Position numbers and translations under genes: made by a program | Shown: positions 20,781 through 32,439 of the stretch, piece by piece | Position numbering within the stretch: position 1 is the first letter of the stretch | Layout of the letters: every line of letters starts with the position of its first letter | NCBI GenBank assembly: GCA_006226685.1 | Contig: SBGG01000067.1 | Span: 1 to 64,000 of the forward strand | DNA length: 64,000 nt | From: Sphingomonadales bacterium | GTDB lineage: Bacteria > Pseudomonadota > Alphaproteobacteria > Sphingomonadales > Sphingomonadaceae | Direction: 5' to 3' | Notes under the pieces: model-generated | Database searches by the model: none | What the model was told of the DNA's origin: nothing | What the model saw: the letters and a program-made list of their open reading frames with translations, nothing else

Positions 20781-22844
20781 CTACGACACGATATCGGACG
20801 GCAAATCGGGATAGCTTTCCACCAGCGGCCCCAACGCCTCGGCCAGCGGCTCCAGCCATGGCTCATATTGTTTCCACTGCTCCATGCCTGCGGTGAAGAT
20901 GGGCTGGCGGACCTGTTCGGAACTGGCGGTACGCACCGCGCGATCGTTATTGTAGAATTCGACGCAGGCCTGCTCGAACGGCAGGCCGATATAATCGAGC
21001 AGGCGGCGAATTTCCTGCTCCGTGTCCTGCACCATATTCTCGTAGATCACCCGGTGCACCGCGCCGGGCGCCGCCGCGTCATAGTCGGCCATCAGGGCGA
21101 CATAATCGCGATAATAACGGCCAATATCGGTCAGATCATAGGAAAAGGTCTGGCCGCGCGCGAAATGCTGCTTCCAGCCGGAGAAGCAGCAAGACATTGG
21201 GTGGCGGCGGGCATCGATGATCTTCGCATGGGGCAGGATCAGCCGGATCAGGCCGACATGCTGCCAGTTATTGGGCATTTTATCGATGAACAGCGGCCTG
21301 TCCGTCCGGCGATGGACACGGGTGCGCTCGATATATTCCTCGCCCAGCCGCAGGCGGTCGGCGGGCGTCAGGGCAGCGATCATCGACCGGAAATCGGGAA
21401 ACTCGCCCTCATCCACCCGCGATTGCAGGCGGCTGGCCATCATCATCATGTCGGGCAGTTCCATCGTCCCTTCCACCCGGCTGTGGCTGGAAAGGATCTG
21501 CTCCACCAATGTCGAACCGGAACGCGGCAGGCCGACGATGAAGATCGGGTCCGGGGCCGGACACCCCCCTTCACCCCTTTCCGTGATGAAGGCGGCGGTG
21601 AAACAATCGGCCGTGGCGGCGATCTCCGCAGAGAAAACATCGGCATCATGCAGCACCATCGAGCGGCGCAGCCTGTTCCCCCGGTCATAATGATCGAAGG
21701 AGGCGGCATGGTCCTTCCGATCTTCATGCGCCTTGCCCAGCGAGAAATGGAGGTGAAAGACATCTTCCCGCCGCTCTTCCGCATCCGGCTCCAGCGCCAC
21801 AAGCGCCCGCTCCATCGCCGCTATGTCATCCGCGTCCAGTTTCACCGTCTTGAGATTGGCAAGGCTCCACCACGCTTCACCCATGGTCGGCTGATGTTTC
21901 ACTGCCTGACGATAAGCGTGCACGGCCTCTGCCTGCCGCCCCAGCGTTTTCAGCACATGGCCGAGATTCTGCCAGACCTGCGGCTGCTCCGGCTGGTGCG
22001 CCAGCAGCCGCCGGTAAATCTCCCCGGCCCGTTCCTGATCGCCCAGACGCACCAGAACCGAGGCCATCAACAGATCATGACCGGGGCTTTTCAGCGGGGA
22101 ATGCTGCAGGATCGTGGCGTGATCCAGCGCTTCGGACAACCGGTTGGTCTGGAGCAACAGCCGGATCAGGAAATCGCGGGCCAGATCGAAACCGGGGGCC
22201 AGCGCCACCGCGCGCTCGACCAGCTCCAGCGCCTCGGTCATATCCCCCCGCCGCCAGTGGATTTCGCCGAGCAGACGGATGCCGGGCGGATCGTCGGGCA
22301 TCCTCCCCAGCCGCGCTTTCAATATCGTTCCGGCTTCGTCGAGTCGCCCCTCGTTCATCGCCATCGCGGCCTTCAGCAATTCCGGATCGTGGGACGAAGC
22401 ATGTACGCCGGAAAGATCCGCGCGCCATCCGTCCTTCTCGCGCCCGGCCTTGCGCAATGCCTTCGCCATCAGGAACCAGCCGCTCGCGACCGACGGTTGC
22501 TGCCGGGTCAGATTCTCCAGCGCGGCGATAGCCGTTCTGATGTCGCCCGTCTCGCTTGCAGCCTGCGCCAGTTCCCACAACACCGCCGGTATATGCGGCT
22601 GGCTGCGCGCCAGCGCGACAAGGCGTGGTAACGCCGCTTTCGGCCTGCCCAGCCGCCGCAGCGCCTGACAGGCGAGCAGTTCCGCCGGGGGCAGGCCCCG
22701 CGCCCGGTTCAGGATCGCCTCGGCCCGCGCCAGCGCCGCCTCCGGCTGCGTGGCCAGCAGCGCAGTCGCTTCGGCCAGCGCGCCCTGGGGGGAGATATAA
22801 GGGGCGGCGGCATTACGCCCGATATTGCGCTGGGTCACGATCAT
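20781..22844 (-). CDS. TPR repeat-containing sulfotransferase family protein
   Basis: N-terminal TPR array; C-terminal PIFIVGLPRSGSTLVEQILSSHSRVEG (PAPS-binding loop) and DARRHPMSCCFSGWKQHFARG. ATG at 22844. Confidence 0.88.
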   Translation of the reverse strand: MIVTQRNIGRNAAAPYISPQGALAEATALLATQPEAALARAEAILNRARGLPPAELLACQALRRLGRPKAALPRLVALARSQPHIPAVLWELAQAASETGDIRTAIAALENLTRQQPSVASGWFLMAKALRKAGREKDGWRADLSGVHASSHDPELLKAAMAMNEGRLDEAGTILKARLGRMPDDPPGIRLLGEIHWRRGDMTEALELVERAVALAPGFDLARDFLIRLLLQTNRLSEALDHATILQHSPLKSPGHDLLMASVLVRLGDQERAGEIYRRLLAHQPEQPQVWQNLGHVLKTLGRQAEAVHAYRQAVKHQPTMGEAWWSLANLKTVKLDADDIAAMERALVALEPDAEERREDVFHLHFSLGKAHEDRKDHAASFDHYDRGNRLRRSMVLHDADVFSAEIAATADCFTAAFITERGEGGCPAPDPIFIVGLPRSGSTLVEQILSSHSRVEGTMELPDMMMMASRLQSRVDEGEFPDFRSMIAALTPADRLRLGEEYIERTRVHRRTDRPLFIDKMPNNWQHVGLIRLILPHAKIIDARRHPMSCCFSGWKQHFARGQTFSYDLTDIGRYYRDYVALMADYDAAAPGAVHRVIYENMVQDTEQEIRRLLDYIGLPFEQACVEFYNNDRAVRTASSEQVRQPIFTAGMEQWKQYEPWLEPLAEALGPLVESYPDLPSDIVS

Positions 22845-23062
22845 GAGCGAATCCTCCGATCGGGGAAGGGAAGAAACAAGGGTCTCCGCACCGCGATCGA
22901 GCCGCGTGCGCCAACGCCATTGTGGCAATTTTCGGGGCTATGGGTGCCGGGTATCTGCCTCATCCGATTCCTTTGTGCGCCTGCGTAAACACACTTAGGA
23001 CGATCGCTCGGTTTCGTCGAGTCAGCCTGCAATAAAATTTCAGAATCGTAAAAAATCGACGC

Positions 23063-23093
23063 TTGACAGCAGCATTTTGGATGGCACTATCCA
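23063..23093 (+). promoter_or_regulatory. Candidate promoter/operator upstream of the TonB-dependent receptor
   Basis: ttgaca at 23063 followed 17 nt later by actatc, overlapped by the inverted repeat TGGAT-ggcact-ATCCA (23078-23093). Confidence 0.3.
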
Positions 23094-23328
23094 ATTCTGG
23101 ACAGTCGTTCGGAATGCTGCATTCGCGAAAACGACCGCCATGTTCGGAATATGTTCGACGCCGTGGGGTCTGTCCGACGGCGCACCTGAAGGCTTACCCT
23201 TCGGGCAGGGGACTTGCGCATTCATCAACCCGAAAACGGGTGGGAGGGCGCCGTGAGCAAGAGCCGGAAACCGGCCGGATTGCGGGAGAGACAGGAACGC
23301 CACGAACACATAGGGGGATTTTCAGACC

Positions 23329-25935
23329 ATGAGCATTTGTAGGGAATCGCGAAAAAAAGGCGCAGCATGCCTGCTGGCCACCACCGCGATCATTACATCT
23401 CTCCTCGCGCCCGAATCGGCGCTGGCACAAGCGGCGGACACTCCGGCCGAAGCCACAACCGGCCTCGGCGAAATCGTCGTGACGGCAACCCGCACGGCGG
23501 AGAGCGTGCAAAAGGTGCCGATCTCCATGCAGGCGCTGGGCGAGGCGAAGATGGAGCAGCGCCAGATCAAGGGCATGTCAGATTTCGCCAACCTGCTGCC
23601 TTCGGTTTCCTTCGCGGGTCTCGGGCCGGGCCGTCAGGAGCCTTATTTCCGTGGCATCGTCCCCGCCGGCGGCAGCTATGACGCCACCGGCTATTATATT
23701 GACGACATGCCGATCAGCACCCTGAGCGCCGGTATCACCAGCGGCTTTCCCGATATTCATGTTTACGACATCGAACGTGTGGAAGCGCTCGCGGGGCCGC
23801 AGGGCACGCTCTACGGCGCCGGCTCATTGGCCGGAACGGTCCGCTTCATCACCAAGAAGCCCGTATTCAACAAATTTGAATTCGGATATGATCTGGAAGG
23901 CAATAAATATGGCAAGGGCGATTTCGGCGGACAGGCTCAGGCCTATATCAACATTCCGGTAAGCGACAGTTTCGCCGTCCGCGCGATGGGTTATTATCAG
24001 CGCGACGGCGGTTATATCGACAATGTCCCGGGCACCCTCACCTACAATCTGGGCGATGACAATCCGCTGACCAGCTACACGATCAACAACGACAAGTTCG
24101 TCAAGAAGGATTACAACCCGGTCTATTCCTATGGCGGTCGTATCCAGGCCCTCTGGGAGGTAGCGCCCGGCTGGGAAATCAACCCGCAACTCACCGCTCA
24201 GGAACAGATAGCCTATGGCTATTTCAACTATGACGCGTCCACCGAAATTACCGACGATCACCAGAATATAGGCGGCGACCTCATCGTACATGATTATGAG
24301 GAAACCCGCCAGCTCGACAGATGGTATCAGGCGGCATTGGCGGTCCACGGCCATATCGGCGATTTCGATCTGGTTTCGTCCACCGGCTATTATCAGCGCC
24401 GGATCAAGCTGATCAACGACTATACTTATTATACGGTCGCCTATGACCAGTTCGCCGGTTACGAAAATTATCTGCAGTTTTTCGACCAGAACGGAAATGT
24501 GATCAACCCGACCCAATATACGCGGGGCAATTCCTATCAGGACAAATTCAATCAGGAAATCCGGCTGTCGACGCCCAAAAGCTGGCCGTTCGATGTGACC
24601 ATTGGCGGATTCTACCAGTGGCAGAAGACCAAACTCAACAATGATTACGCCACCCATGGGCTGGACCAGATCAGCGGCTACACCGCTGCCGGTTCCTATT
24701 CCGAAGGAGGCAATACGACGTCGCTCGACGGTTTCGGAATCCCGCAAAGCGAGGGCGGCACTATGATCACGCTTCCCGCCGCCCTGAGGCGAGAGGCTTT
24801 CTACCTGAGCGAGAGCGACAGGACGACGAAAGACTGGGCGGTTTTCGCCGAAGGCCATTATGAAATCGTACCCAATCTGACCCTTACCGCCGGCATACGC
24901 TATTTCTGGACGGAATCCGCAGTAATCGGCTGGGGCGGCATTGCAGGCAAGGCGCGCAATTCGTCCGCCGCGTGGTATTTCCCGACCGAATCAGTCGGCT
25001 GCCCGGTTCCGTTCACCGGACCGCGCCTGTCCTGCGTCAGCACCAACCCGCTGGCGGACGACAAGACCAACCGGTACAGCGAAAACGGCGAAACCCACAA
25101 GCTGGCCCTGACCTGGCAGTTCGAACCCTCGAAAATGGTATATTTCAACTATTCCACCGGCTTCCGCCCCGGTGGCTCCAACTCTCCGGTCAGCATTCGC
25201 AGCGTCGCGACGCCCGCCCCCTCCTATAAGGCGGAAACGCTCTCCAACTTCGAATTGGGTGTGAAGACAACCTGGAACAATATGTTCCGGTTCAACGCCG
25301 CCGTCTATTATGAGAAGTGGAAAGACATCCAATATGGTGTTCAGGTTGTCGGCGCGGCCGGCGGCGGCTTCACCGGCAATGCGGGCAATGCACGCGTTTA
25401 CGGCGTGGAATATGATGCAGAACTCCGGCTGGGCAAATTCACCATCGCCACGTCGGGCGCCTATACCGATGCCGCGCTGGACGGGAATTTCTGCGCCTAT
25501 GAAATCGTGGGAGAGTCGGGCTTCGCCCAGATTCAGAACTGCACCGGCGACGACATTGCCGCCAAATCGGGCACGCGCCTGCCGCGTCAGCCCAAGTTCA
25601 AAGGCAATAGCTCGGTTCGATATGAGACCGACCTTATCAATGGTCTCTCCGGCCATATTCAGGGCGTGGCCTATTATCAGAGCGGAGCGACACAGGATCT
25701 GAACGAAACCTATGCGAACTTGCTGGGCGATACGAAGGGTTTCGCTTCGTTCGACTTCTCGTTCGGCCTTAAGAAGAACAACTGGACCGCGGAGATGTTC
25801 ATCCAGAACGCATTCGACAAACGCGGCTGGTTGACGAAGAACACCTTCTGCCAGATTCAGGTCTGCGAGCATTCCTCGCGCGTTTACCCAATCAAGCCGC
25901 AGTTCATGGGCATCCGCTTCGGCCAGAAATTCTGA
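23329..25935 (+). CDS. TonB-dependent receptor
   Basis: Signal peptide, TonB-box-like GEIVVTATRTAESVQKVPISMQAL, plug domain, beta-barrel ending ...MGIRFGQKF. Confidence 0.93.
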   Translation: MSICRESRKKGAACLLATTAIITSLLAPESALAQAADTPAEATTGLGEIVVTATRTAESVQKVPISMQALGEAKMEQRQIKGMSDFANLLPSVSFAGLGPGRQEPYFRGIVPAGGSYDATGYYIDDMPISTLSAGITSGFPDIHVYDIERVEALAGPQGTLYGAGSLAGTVRFITKKPVFNKFEFGYDLEGNKYGKGDFGGQAQAYINIPVSDSFAVRAMGYYQRDGGYIDNVPGTLTYNLGDDNPLTSYTINNDKFVKKDYNPVYSYGGRIQALWEVAPGWEINPQLTAQEQIAYGYFNYDASTEITDDHQNIGGDLIVHDYEETRQLDRWYQAALAVHGHIGDFDLVSSTGYYQRRIKLINDYTYYTVAYDQFAGYENYLQFFDQNGNVINPTQYTRGNSYQDKFNQEIRLSTPKSWPFDVTIGGFYQWQKTKLNNDYATHGLDQISGYTAAGSYSEGGNTTSLDGFGIPQSEGGTMITLPAALRREAFYLSESDRTTKDWAVFAEGHYEIVPNLTLTAGIRYFWTESAVIGWGGIAGKARNSSAAWYFPTESVGCPVPFTGPRLSCVSTNPLADDKTNRYSENGETHKLALTWQFEPSKMVYFNYSTGFRPGGSNSPVSIRSVATPAPSYKAETLSNFELGVKTTWNNMFRFNAAVYYEKWKDIQYGVQVVGAAGGGFTGNAGNARVYGVEYDAELRLGKFTIATSGAYTDAALDGNFCAYEIVGESGFAQIQNCTGDDIAAKSGTRLPRQPKFKGNSSVRYETDLINGLSGHIQGVAYYQSGATQDLNETYANLLGDTKGFASFDFSFGLKKNNWTAEMFIQNAFDKRGWLTKNTFCQIQVCEHSSRVYPIKPQFMGIRFGQKF

Positions 25936-25970
25936 TATTTCCCCGGTCTTCGCATCGCGAAGTCCATCAC

Positions 25971-25999
25971 GGCCCCCATGGGAAACCATGGGGGCCTTT
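25971..25999 (+). terminator. Intrinsic-terminator-like hairpin after the TonB-dependent receptor
   Basis: Perfect 11-bp stem ggcccccatgg / ccatgggggcc with a GAAA tetraloop followed by ttt, 36 bp past the stop. Confidence 0.7.
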
Positions 26000-26136
26000 C
26001 ATTACCGCCGGCGGTGCCATCGCCGACAATCTTCTGATCGATCAGCATCGCGACGGGCGCACCGCTCGATGCGGTGACGCTGCACAAACCGTAAAGCTGG
26101 CCCCGGAGCCACAGCGCCCCGGCCGCCCGCAGGCTT

Positions 26137-26811
26137 TTATCCGGCCAGAAACGGCAGGCCGGCCGCCACCAAATTCAGGGTATGTTCGAGAAAGCCGTCC
26201 TTATCTTCCGGATTATTATCCAGCTCCCGCCAGACCACACGAAGATGGGCCGCGATGACCAGCAGGTCGAACAACAAGGGCGCAATGAAACGCAACTCCT
26301 CCTTTTGCTGTTCCGGCACGCCCGGTGCCTCCAGCAAAATGGCATGGAACAGGTCTACCCCCTTATAGGACCGGATGAAGGGGAAATTTTTCGGCATGTC
26401 CCCCTGCCGCAGCGATACCCATTCAGCCAGTCGGGCCAACGCCAGCACTTCCGGGCTCAACGACAGGTCCAGCAGCAGGCGCGCAGCATGAAACAGCCGC
26501 TGACGCACCGTCTCACCGGGAATATCGGTGGGCAGGGATGCCATCTGCAGGTTGAAACCCCATCGGATGCAGGCGGCGAGCAAGCCCATTTTCGATTCAT
26601 AGCGCGCATAAAGTGTCCGTTTCGACACGCTCGCTGCCATGGCAATGTCGTCCATGCTGGTGTTTTCCGGGCCCTTGGTCAGAAACTGTTCCAGCGCAAC
26701 GTCCAGAATATGCGGCCCGAGCTGTGCCGCGACGTCCTGCGGCGGTCGCCCGCCCCGGGCGCTACGCGGTGGCAAGCGGCGGCCGGATGAAGAGGATGGC
26801 AAATCTGACAT
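26137..26811 (-). CDS. TetR/AcrR family transcriptional regulator
   Basis: HILDVALEQFLTKGPENTSMDDIAMAASVSKRTLYARYESKMGLLAACI; start chosen at MSDLPSSSSGRR. Confidence 0.87.
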   Translation of the reverse strand: MSDLPSSSSGRRLPPRSARGGRPPQDVAAQLGPHILDVALEQFLTKGPENTSMDDIAMAASVSKRTLYARYESKMGLLAACIRWGFNLQMASLPTDIPGETVRQRLFHAARLLLDLSLSPEVLALARLAEWVSLRQGDMPKNFPFIRSYKGVDLFHAILLEAPGVPEQQKEELRFIAPLLFDLLVIAAHLRVVWRELDNNPEDKDGFLEHTLNLVAAGLPFLAG

Positions 26812-27038
26812 GGATGCCCTTTTACCCAAACCGGGTGTGATCGCACCTGATAATGATCGCGCGCCCTGCTTTCCGCTTGATCGCAGAGTGCAGGTGCAAT
26901 AACGAAACCATCGGTATAGATATTGGAAGACTGTCATGCAGTCCAGGCGATCAGGGCCGGGAACCAGGCAGTCCTTCTTTATGGAAATTTCTTGTCGCTC
27001 CGGGCAACTTTTCGTGAGAAACTCAGGCGGCGGCCAAA

Positions 27039-28553
27039 ATGACAGTGGACAAACCGAACATGCCACGCCCTCATCAGCAGGAAATGTCCCGAAGGAAATG
27101 GCGGAACCGCTCTGCCACCGGAGTCTGGCCGCTCCTCCTGCTCTGTTCCGGCTGTTCTTTTGCACCGCATCATGAAATTCCCCCTCTGCCGGTTCCCGAT
27201 CGCTATGCGGCACCGGTTGCGGAGCCGGACCGGTCAATCGCCGCCATCGGCTGGCGCGATTTTTTCCGCGACACGGCGCTCCGCAACCTGATCGAAAGCG
27301 CCCTGACCCATAATCGCGATGTCCGTATCGCCTCGGCCCGCATTGCCGAGGCCCGGGCGGCCTGGCGGATCGAAGGGGCGGCCCTCTACCCCCGGCTGGA
27401 TGCGGTCGGATCCGGCACCAGAGGGCGATCGATCATCAGCCTGCCCGGCGCCGGCACGCAGGCCTATGATGTAAAACAGGTGACGGCACAGCTCAGCGCC
27501 GGATGGGAAATCGATTTCTGGGGGCGGCTGCGCAACCTCAACGAAGCTGCGCGCAACCAATATCTGGCCTCGGAAGAATCGCGCCGCGCCGTCCTGATCG
27601 GCCTGATCGCGCAGGTGGCCGATGGCTATCTGCTCGAACGCGAATATGAAGAACGGGAAAGCCTCGCCCGGCGGACGATCGCCACGCGCGAGGAAAGCCT
27701 GCGTATCATGCGCCGACGCTATGAAGTCGGCTCAGGTTCGAAATTCGACATGATGCAGACGGAAACCCTGCTGGCGCAGGCGCAGACCGCGCTGCAGGCA
27801 CTCGATCAGGACCGGGCGGTCAACCGCAACGCCCTCGCCCTGCTGGTCGGCCAGCCGGTGGACATTCCGCCGGGCGCGCTGGACCGGGTCGAAACCGAGG
27901 CGGCGGTGGCGCTGCCCCCCGGATTGCCGTCCGATCTGCTGGTAAACCGTCCGGACATCATGGCCGCCGAATATGCGTTACGCGCGGCCGATGCCAATAT
28001 CGGCGCGGCGCGGGCCGCCTTCTTCCCGAATATTCAGCTGACCGGCGCTTTCGGCACGGGCAGCGCCGCACTCGATGACCTGTTCAGGGATGGCAGCCGG
28101 ATCTGGAGCTTCGCGCCGACCATCAGCCTTCCCCTGTTCAACGCCGGACGCCTTGCCGCCAATCTGGATGTCGCAAAGGCACGTCAGGTCCGCGCGGTCG
28201 CGGAATATGAGCAAAGCGTTCAGACCGCCTTTCGCGACGTATCGGACGCGCTGGTCCGGCGACGCCAGCTCGGGCTCCAGATCGAAACCACGCGGACGAT
28301 GCTCGACGCACAGCAGGAACGCGCCCGGCTGGCGCAGCTCCGCTTCGACAATGGCCGGTCCACCTATCTTGAGGTACTGGACGCACAACGCAGCCTGTTC
28401 GACACGGAACAGATGCTGGTCCAGCTCCGCCGGGCCTGGCTGGCGAGCGGCGTTGCGCTCTATACCGCCGTTGGCGGCGGCGTACCCGCGGCCAACGGCA
28501 TATCTTCTTCCCGTCACCCCTCCGGTGAGCAGCAAATGGGAGCACAGCCATAA
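27039..28553 (+). CDS. Efflux outer membrane lipoprotein (NodT/OprM-type outer membrane factor)
   Basis: Lipobox LLLLCSGCSF, two OEP repeats (WEIDFWGRLRNLNEAARNQYLASEE; PNIQLTGAFG). Confidence 0.9.
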   Translation: MTVDKPNMPRPHQQEMSRRKWRNRSATGVWPLLLLCSGCSFAPHHEIPPLPVPDRYAAPVAEPDRSIAAIGWRDFFRDTALRNLIESALTHNRDVRIASARIAEARAAWRIEGAALYPRLDAVGSGTRGRSIISLPGAGTQAYDVKQVTAQLSAGWEIDFWGRLRNLNEAARNQYLASEESRRAVLIGLIAQVADGYLLEREYEERESLARRTIATREESLRIMRRRYEVGSGSKFDMMQTETLLAQAQTALQALDQDRAVNRNALALLVGQPVDIPPGALDRVETEAAVALPPGLPSDLLVNRPDIMAAEYALRAADANIGAARAAFFPNIQLTGAFGTGSAALDDLFRDGSRIWSFAPTISLPLFNAGRLAANLDVAKARQVRAVAEYEQSVQTAFRDVSDALVRRRQLGLQIETTRTMLDAQQERARLAQLRFDNGRSTYLEVLDAQRSLFDTEQMLVQLRRAWLASGVALYTAVGGGVPAANGISSSRHPSGEQQMGAQP

Positions 28554-29626
28554 TGAACGCCGCCAACAGGATATGGATCAGGCGCGGAGGTATCGCCGCA
28601 GTGCTCGCCATCGTGGTGTTCGGTGCGTGGCTGCTGTTGAAACCCGCCGACCTGCCCGCCGGAATCGCATCGGGCAACGGGCGGATCGAGGCGGTGGAAA
28701 CCGATGTCTCCGCCAAATCGCCCGGACGCATTAAAGACATTCTCGTCGATGAAGGCGATTTCGTGAAGGCCGGGCAGGTCGTCGCCCATATGGATATTGA
28801 TGTGCTGACCGCACAAAAGGCCGAGGCGAACGCACAACTGGCGCAGGCACGCAATGCCGTGCAGACAGCGCGCAGTCAGGTCGCCCAGCAGGAAAGCAAC
28901 CGCGCTGCGGCACTCGCAACCGTGCGGCAGCGCGAGGCGGAACTGATCGCCGCGCGCAAACGCCTTACCCGGTCCACCACGCTGGCCCGCGAAGGCGCGA
29001 CCGCGGTGCAGGAACGAGATGACGATCAGGCCCAATATGAAGGCTCTGCCGCCGCCGTGGAGGCCGCGCGGGCCCAGGTTTCCGCGATAGAGGCCGCGAT
29101 CGGCACCGCCCGCAGCCAGGTCATCGGCGCGCAGGCCAATGTCGATGCGGTGCTGGCGACCATTCAGCGGATCGAAGCCGATATTCGCGACAGCGACCTC
29201 AAGGCACCGGCCGCAGGCCGCGTGCAATATCGCGTCGCCCAGCCCGGCGAGGTCGTTGCGGGAGGCGGCCGTGTGCTCAATCTCGTCAACCTGACCGATG
29301 TCTTCATGACCTTCTTCCTGCCGGAAACCGTGGCAGGCAAGGTCGCCATGGGTACCGATGTCCACATCGTGCTCGACGCCGCGCCCGCTTATGTGATCCC
29401 GGCCAAGGTCAGCTTCGTCGCCGATGTCGCGCAATTCACCCCCAAGACCGTGGAAACGGAAAGCGAACGGCAAAAGCTGATGTTCCGGGTGAAGGCGCGG
29501 ATCGCCCCGGCCCTGCTGCAAAAATATATCGCCCATGTGAAAACCGGCCTGCCGGGCATGGCCTATGTGCGGATTGATCCCAAAACGGCATGGCCGGCAC
29601 ATCTGACCGTCAACGTGCCGCAATGA
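28553..29626 (+). CDS. HlyD family periplasmic adaptor (YbhG/YhiI-like)
   Basis: Single N-terminal [43 protein letters not shown], coiled coil, [19 protein letters not shown]. Confidence 0.9.
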   Translation: MNAANRIWIRRGGIAAVLAIVVFGAWLLLKPADLPAGIASGNGRIEAVETDVSAKSPGRIKDILVDEGDFVKAGQVVAHMDIDVLTAQKAEANAQLAQARNAVQTARSQVAQQESNRAAALATVRQREAELIAARKRLTRSTTLAREGATAVQERDDDQAQYEGSAAAVEAARAQVSAIEAAIGTARSQVIGAQANVDAVLATIQRIEADIRDSDLKAPAAGRVQYRVAQPGEVVAGGGRVLNLVNLTDVFMTFFLPETVAGKVAMGTDVHIVLDAAPAYVIPAKVSFVADVAQFTPKTVETESERQKLMFRVKARIAPALLQKYIAHVKTGLPGMAYVRIDPKTAWPAHLTVNVPQ

Positions 29627-32436
29627 ACGGGACGGCCGGGAACGAAAAGGAGGGGCCGCCCCCTGTGGCCCGCCTGTCCGGCGTGCGCCTGCATTATGGC
29701 AAGACGATCGCGCTGGACGGGATCGACCTCGATATTCCCGCCGGGAAGAGAGTCGCTCTGATCGGCCCGGACGGGGTCGGCAAATCCAGCCTCTTTTCCC
29801 TCCTCGCCGGATCGCGGCGGGTTCAGGACGGGCAGGTGATGGTGCTGGGGGGCGACATGGCCGACCGGACCCATCGGGAGACGATCTGCCCGCGTATCGC
29901 CTATATGCCGCAGGGTTTGGGCAAGAATCTCTATCCCACGCTCTCGATCGACGAAAATCTCGAATTTTTCGGCCGCCTGTTCGGTCAGGACGCCGCCGAA
30001 CGCGAACGCCGCATCCGCACCCTGACGGAAAGCACCGGCCTCGCCCCGTTCCGCGCCCGCGCGGCGGGCAAACTTTCGGGCGGCATGAAGCAAAAGCTGG
30101 GCCTGTGCTGCGCACTGATCCACGACCCGGATTTCCTGTTGCTGGACGAACCCACCACCGGCGTCGATCCGCTGTCGCGCGTGCAATTCTGGGATCTGAT
30201 CGACCATATACGCGCCGACCGGCCACATATGAGCGTGCTGGTCGCCACCGCCTATATGGAGGAAGCCGCGCGCTTCGACTGGCTGATCGCGATGGACGAC
30301 GGCAAGGTGCTGGCAACCGGCACGCCGGAAGATTTCTATCGCCGCACCGGCGAGCCGACGCTGGAACGCGCCTTCATCGCGCTGTTGCCAGAGGAGCGAC
30401 GCCGGGAGCACCGGCCCGTCACCATTCCCCCGCGCGATGCGGAAGACGGCGTGGTCGCGATCGAGGCAAAGGGCCTCACCATGCGTTTCGGCGATTTCAC
30501 CGCCGTCGATCATGTCGATTTCCGTATCGAGCGCGGCGAGATTTTCGGCTTTCTCGGCTCCAATGGCTGCGGCAAATCGACGACGATGAAAATGCTCACC
30601 GGCCTGTTGAAGGCCAGTGAGGGGCAGGCCTGGCTGTTCGGCACGGAGGTCGAGAAGGAGGACATGGCGATCCGCCGCCGCGTCGGCTATATGTCGCAGG
30701 GATTTTCGCTCTATTCCGAGCTGACCGTCCGGCAGAATCTGGAACTGCACGCCCGGCTTTTCCATGTACCGTCGGCGGATGTGCCGGGGCGCATTGCCGA
30801 AATGACGGAACGCTTCGGCCTCACCGATATCATGGACAGCCTGCCGCCCGCCCTTCCGCTGGGGCAGCGGCAGCGGCTGAGTCTCGCCGTCGCGATGATT
30901 CACAAGCCGGAAATGCTGATCCTCGACGAACCGACATCGGGTGTCGATCCGATCGCCCGCGATCAGTTCTGGCAGATGATGATCGACCTGTCGCGCAAGG
31001 ACAAGGTGACGATCTTCATATCCACCCACTTCATGAACGAGGCGGAGCGGTGCGACCGGATTTCACTGATGCATGCGGGGAAAGTGCTGGTGAGCGACAC
31101 GCCGGAGGCCATTGTGCGCCAGCGCGGCAGCGCTTCTCTGGAAGAAGCCTTCATCGCCTATCTGGAAGATGCATCCGGCGGGAGCGAACGGCCCGGCGGC
31201 GACCCGGTGGTCACCCCGGAGGCAGATCCGATTCCGTCCCCCGTCCCCAGCCCCGGCAATACCGATCCGGTGGCGGAAGCCCATAACGCCCCCTTGCGGC
31301 AAGGTCGCTATTTCAGCATCCGGCGAATGATGAGCTATGCCCGGCGGGAATCGCTCGAACTGCGCCGTGATCCCATCCGCGCAACGATGGCCCTGCTGGG
31401 CAGCGTCATCCTGATGTGCATCATGGGCTATGGCATAAGCATGGATGTCGAGGACCTGCCGTTCGCCGTGCTTGACCGGGACGGCACCACGACCAGCCAG
31501 AATTATGCGCTGAACCTCGCCGGATCACGCTATTTCATCGAAAAGCCGCCCATTACCGACTATGCCCAGCTCGACCGGCGCATGCGCAGTGGCGAACTGA
31601 GCCTCGCGATCGAGATCCCCCCCAATTTCGCACGCGACATCCGCCGGGGGGTCCCGGTCGAAATCGGCGCATGGATAGACGGGGCCATGCCTTCCCGCGC
31701 CGAAACCATCCAGGGCTATATGCAGGCCATGCATGCCCAGTGGCTGAACGAAATGGCCGTGGCCGAACTGGGGGAAAGGCTGCCCTCGGGGCTTGTCACT
31801 ATCGAACTGCGCTACCGTTATAATCCAGACGTGAAGAGTCTGGTCGCGATCGCCCCTGCCGTCATCCCGTTATTGCTGCTGATGTTCCCGGCGATATTGA
31901 CCGCGCTCAGCGTGGTGCGGGAAAAGGAACTGGGGTCGATCATCAATTTCTACGTGACACCGATCAGCCGTATCGAATTCCTGCTCGGCAAACAGCTCCC
32001 CTATGTCGGCCTCGCCATGTCCAACTATGTGTTGCTGGTGCTGCTGGCCGTGTTCCTCTTCGGCGTGCCGATCAGCGGGAATATTCTGGCCATGACCCTC
32101 GGCGCGTTCCTCTATATCCTCTCGGCGACGGCCATGGGCCTGCTCTTCTCTACCTTCATGCGCAGCCAGATCGCGGCGCTGTTCGCCACATCGATCGGAA
32201 CGATCATTCCCGCGGTTCAGTTTTCCGGCCTCATCAACCCGGTCTCCTCGCTCGAAGGCGCGGGCAGGATCATCGGGACTTTCTATCCCACCGGGCCGTT
32301 CGTCACCATTTGCCGGGGCGTTTTTTCCAAGGCTCTGGGCTTTGCCGAATTGCGTGGAGAATTGCTGTCGCTGGCGATCATATTCCCGGTAATACTTGCA
32401 ATGGGCGTGATGTTTCTGCGCAAGCAGGAGAGCTGA
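29623..32436 (+). CDS. ABC transporter: two ATP-binding domains fused to an ABC-2 permease (RbbA-like)
   Basis: Two nucleotide-binding domains ([16 protein letters not shown] / [49 protein letters not shown] / [33 protein letters not shown]) then C-terminal TM domain. ATG at 29623 overlaps the upstream stop. Confidence 0.93.
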   Translation: MNGTAGNEKEGPPPVARLSGVRLHYGKTIALDGIDLDIPAGKRVALIGPDGVGKSSLFSLLAGSRRVQDGQVMVLGGDMADRTHRETICPRIAYMPQGLGKNLYPTLSIDENLEFFGRLFGQDAAERERRIRTLTESTGLAPFRARAAGKLSGGMKQKLGLCCALIHDPDFLLLDEPTTGVDPLSRVQFWDLIDHIRADRPHMSVLVATAYMEEAARFDWLIAMDDGKVLATGTPEDFYRRTGEPTLERAFIALLPEERRREHRPVTIPPRDAEDGVVAIEAKGLTMRFGDFTAVDHVDFRIERGEIFGFLGSNGCGKSTTMKMLTGLLKASEGQAWLFGTEVEKEDMAIRRRVGYMSQGFSLYSELTVRQNLELHARLFHVPSADVPGRIAEMTERFGLTDIMDSLPPALPLGQRQRLSLAVAMIHKPEMLILDEPTSGVDPIARDQFWQMMIDLSRKDKVTIFISTHFMNEAERCDRISLMHAGKVLVSDTPEAIVRQRGSASLEEAFIAYLEDASGGSERPGGDPVVTPEADPIPSPVPSPGNTDPVAEAHNAPLRQGRYFSIRRMMSYARRESLELRRDPIRATMALLGSVILMCIMGYGISMDVEDLPFAVLDRDGTTTSQNYALNLAGSRYFIEKPPITDYAQLDRRMRSGELSLAIEIPPNFARDIRRGVPVEIGAWIDGAMPSRAETIQGYMQAMHAQWLNEMAVAELGERLPSGLVTIELRYRYNPDVKSLVAIAPAVIPLLLLMFPAILTALSVVREKELGSIINFYVTPISRIEFLLGKQLPYVGLAMSNYVLLVLLAVFLFGVPISGNILAMTLGAFLYILSATAMGLLFSTFMRSQIAALFATSIGTIIPAVQFSGLINPVSSLEGAGRIIGTFYPTGPFVTICRGVFSKALGFAELRGELLSLAIIFPVILAMGVMFLRKQES

Positions 32437-32439
32437 ACA

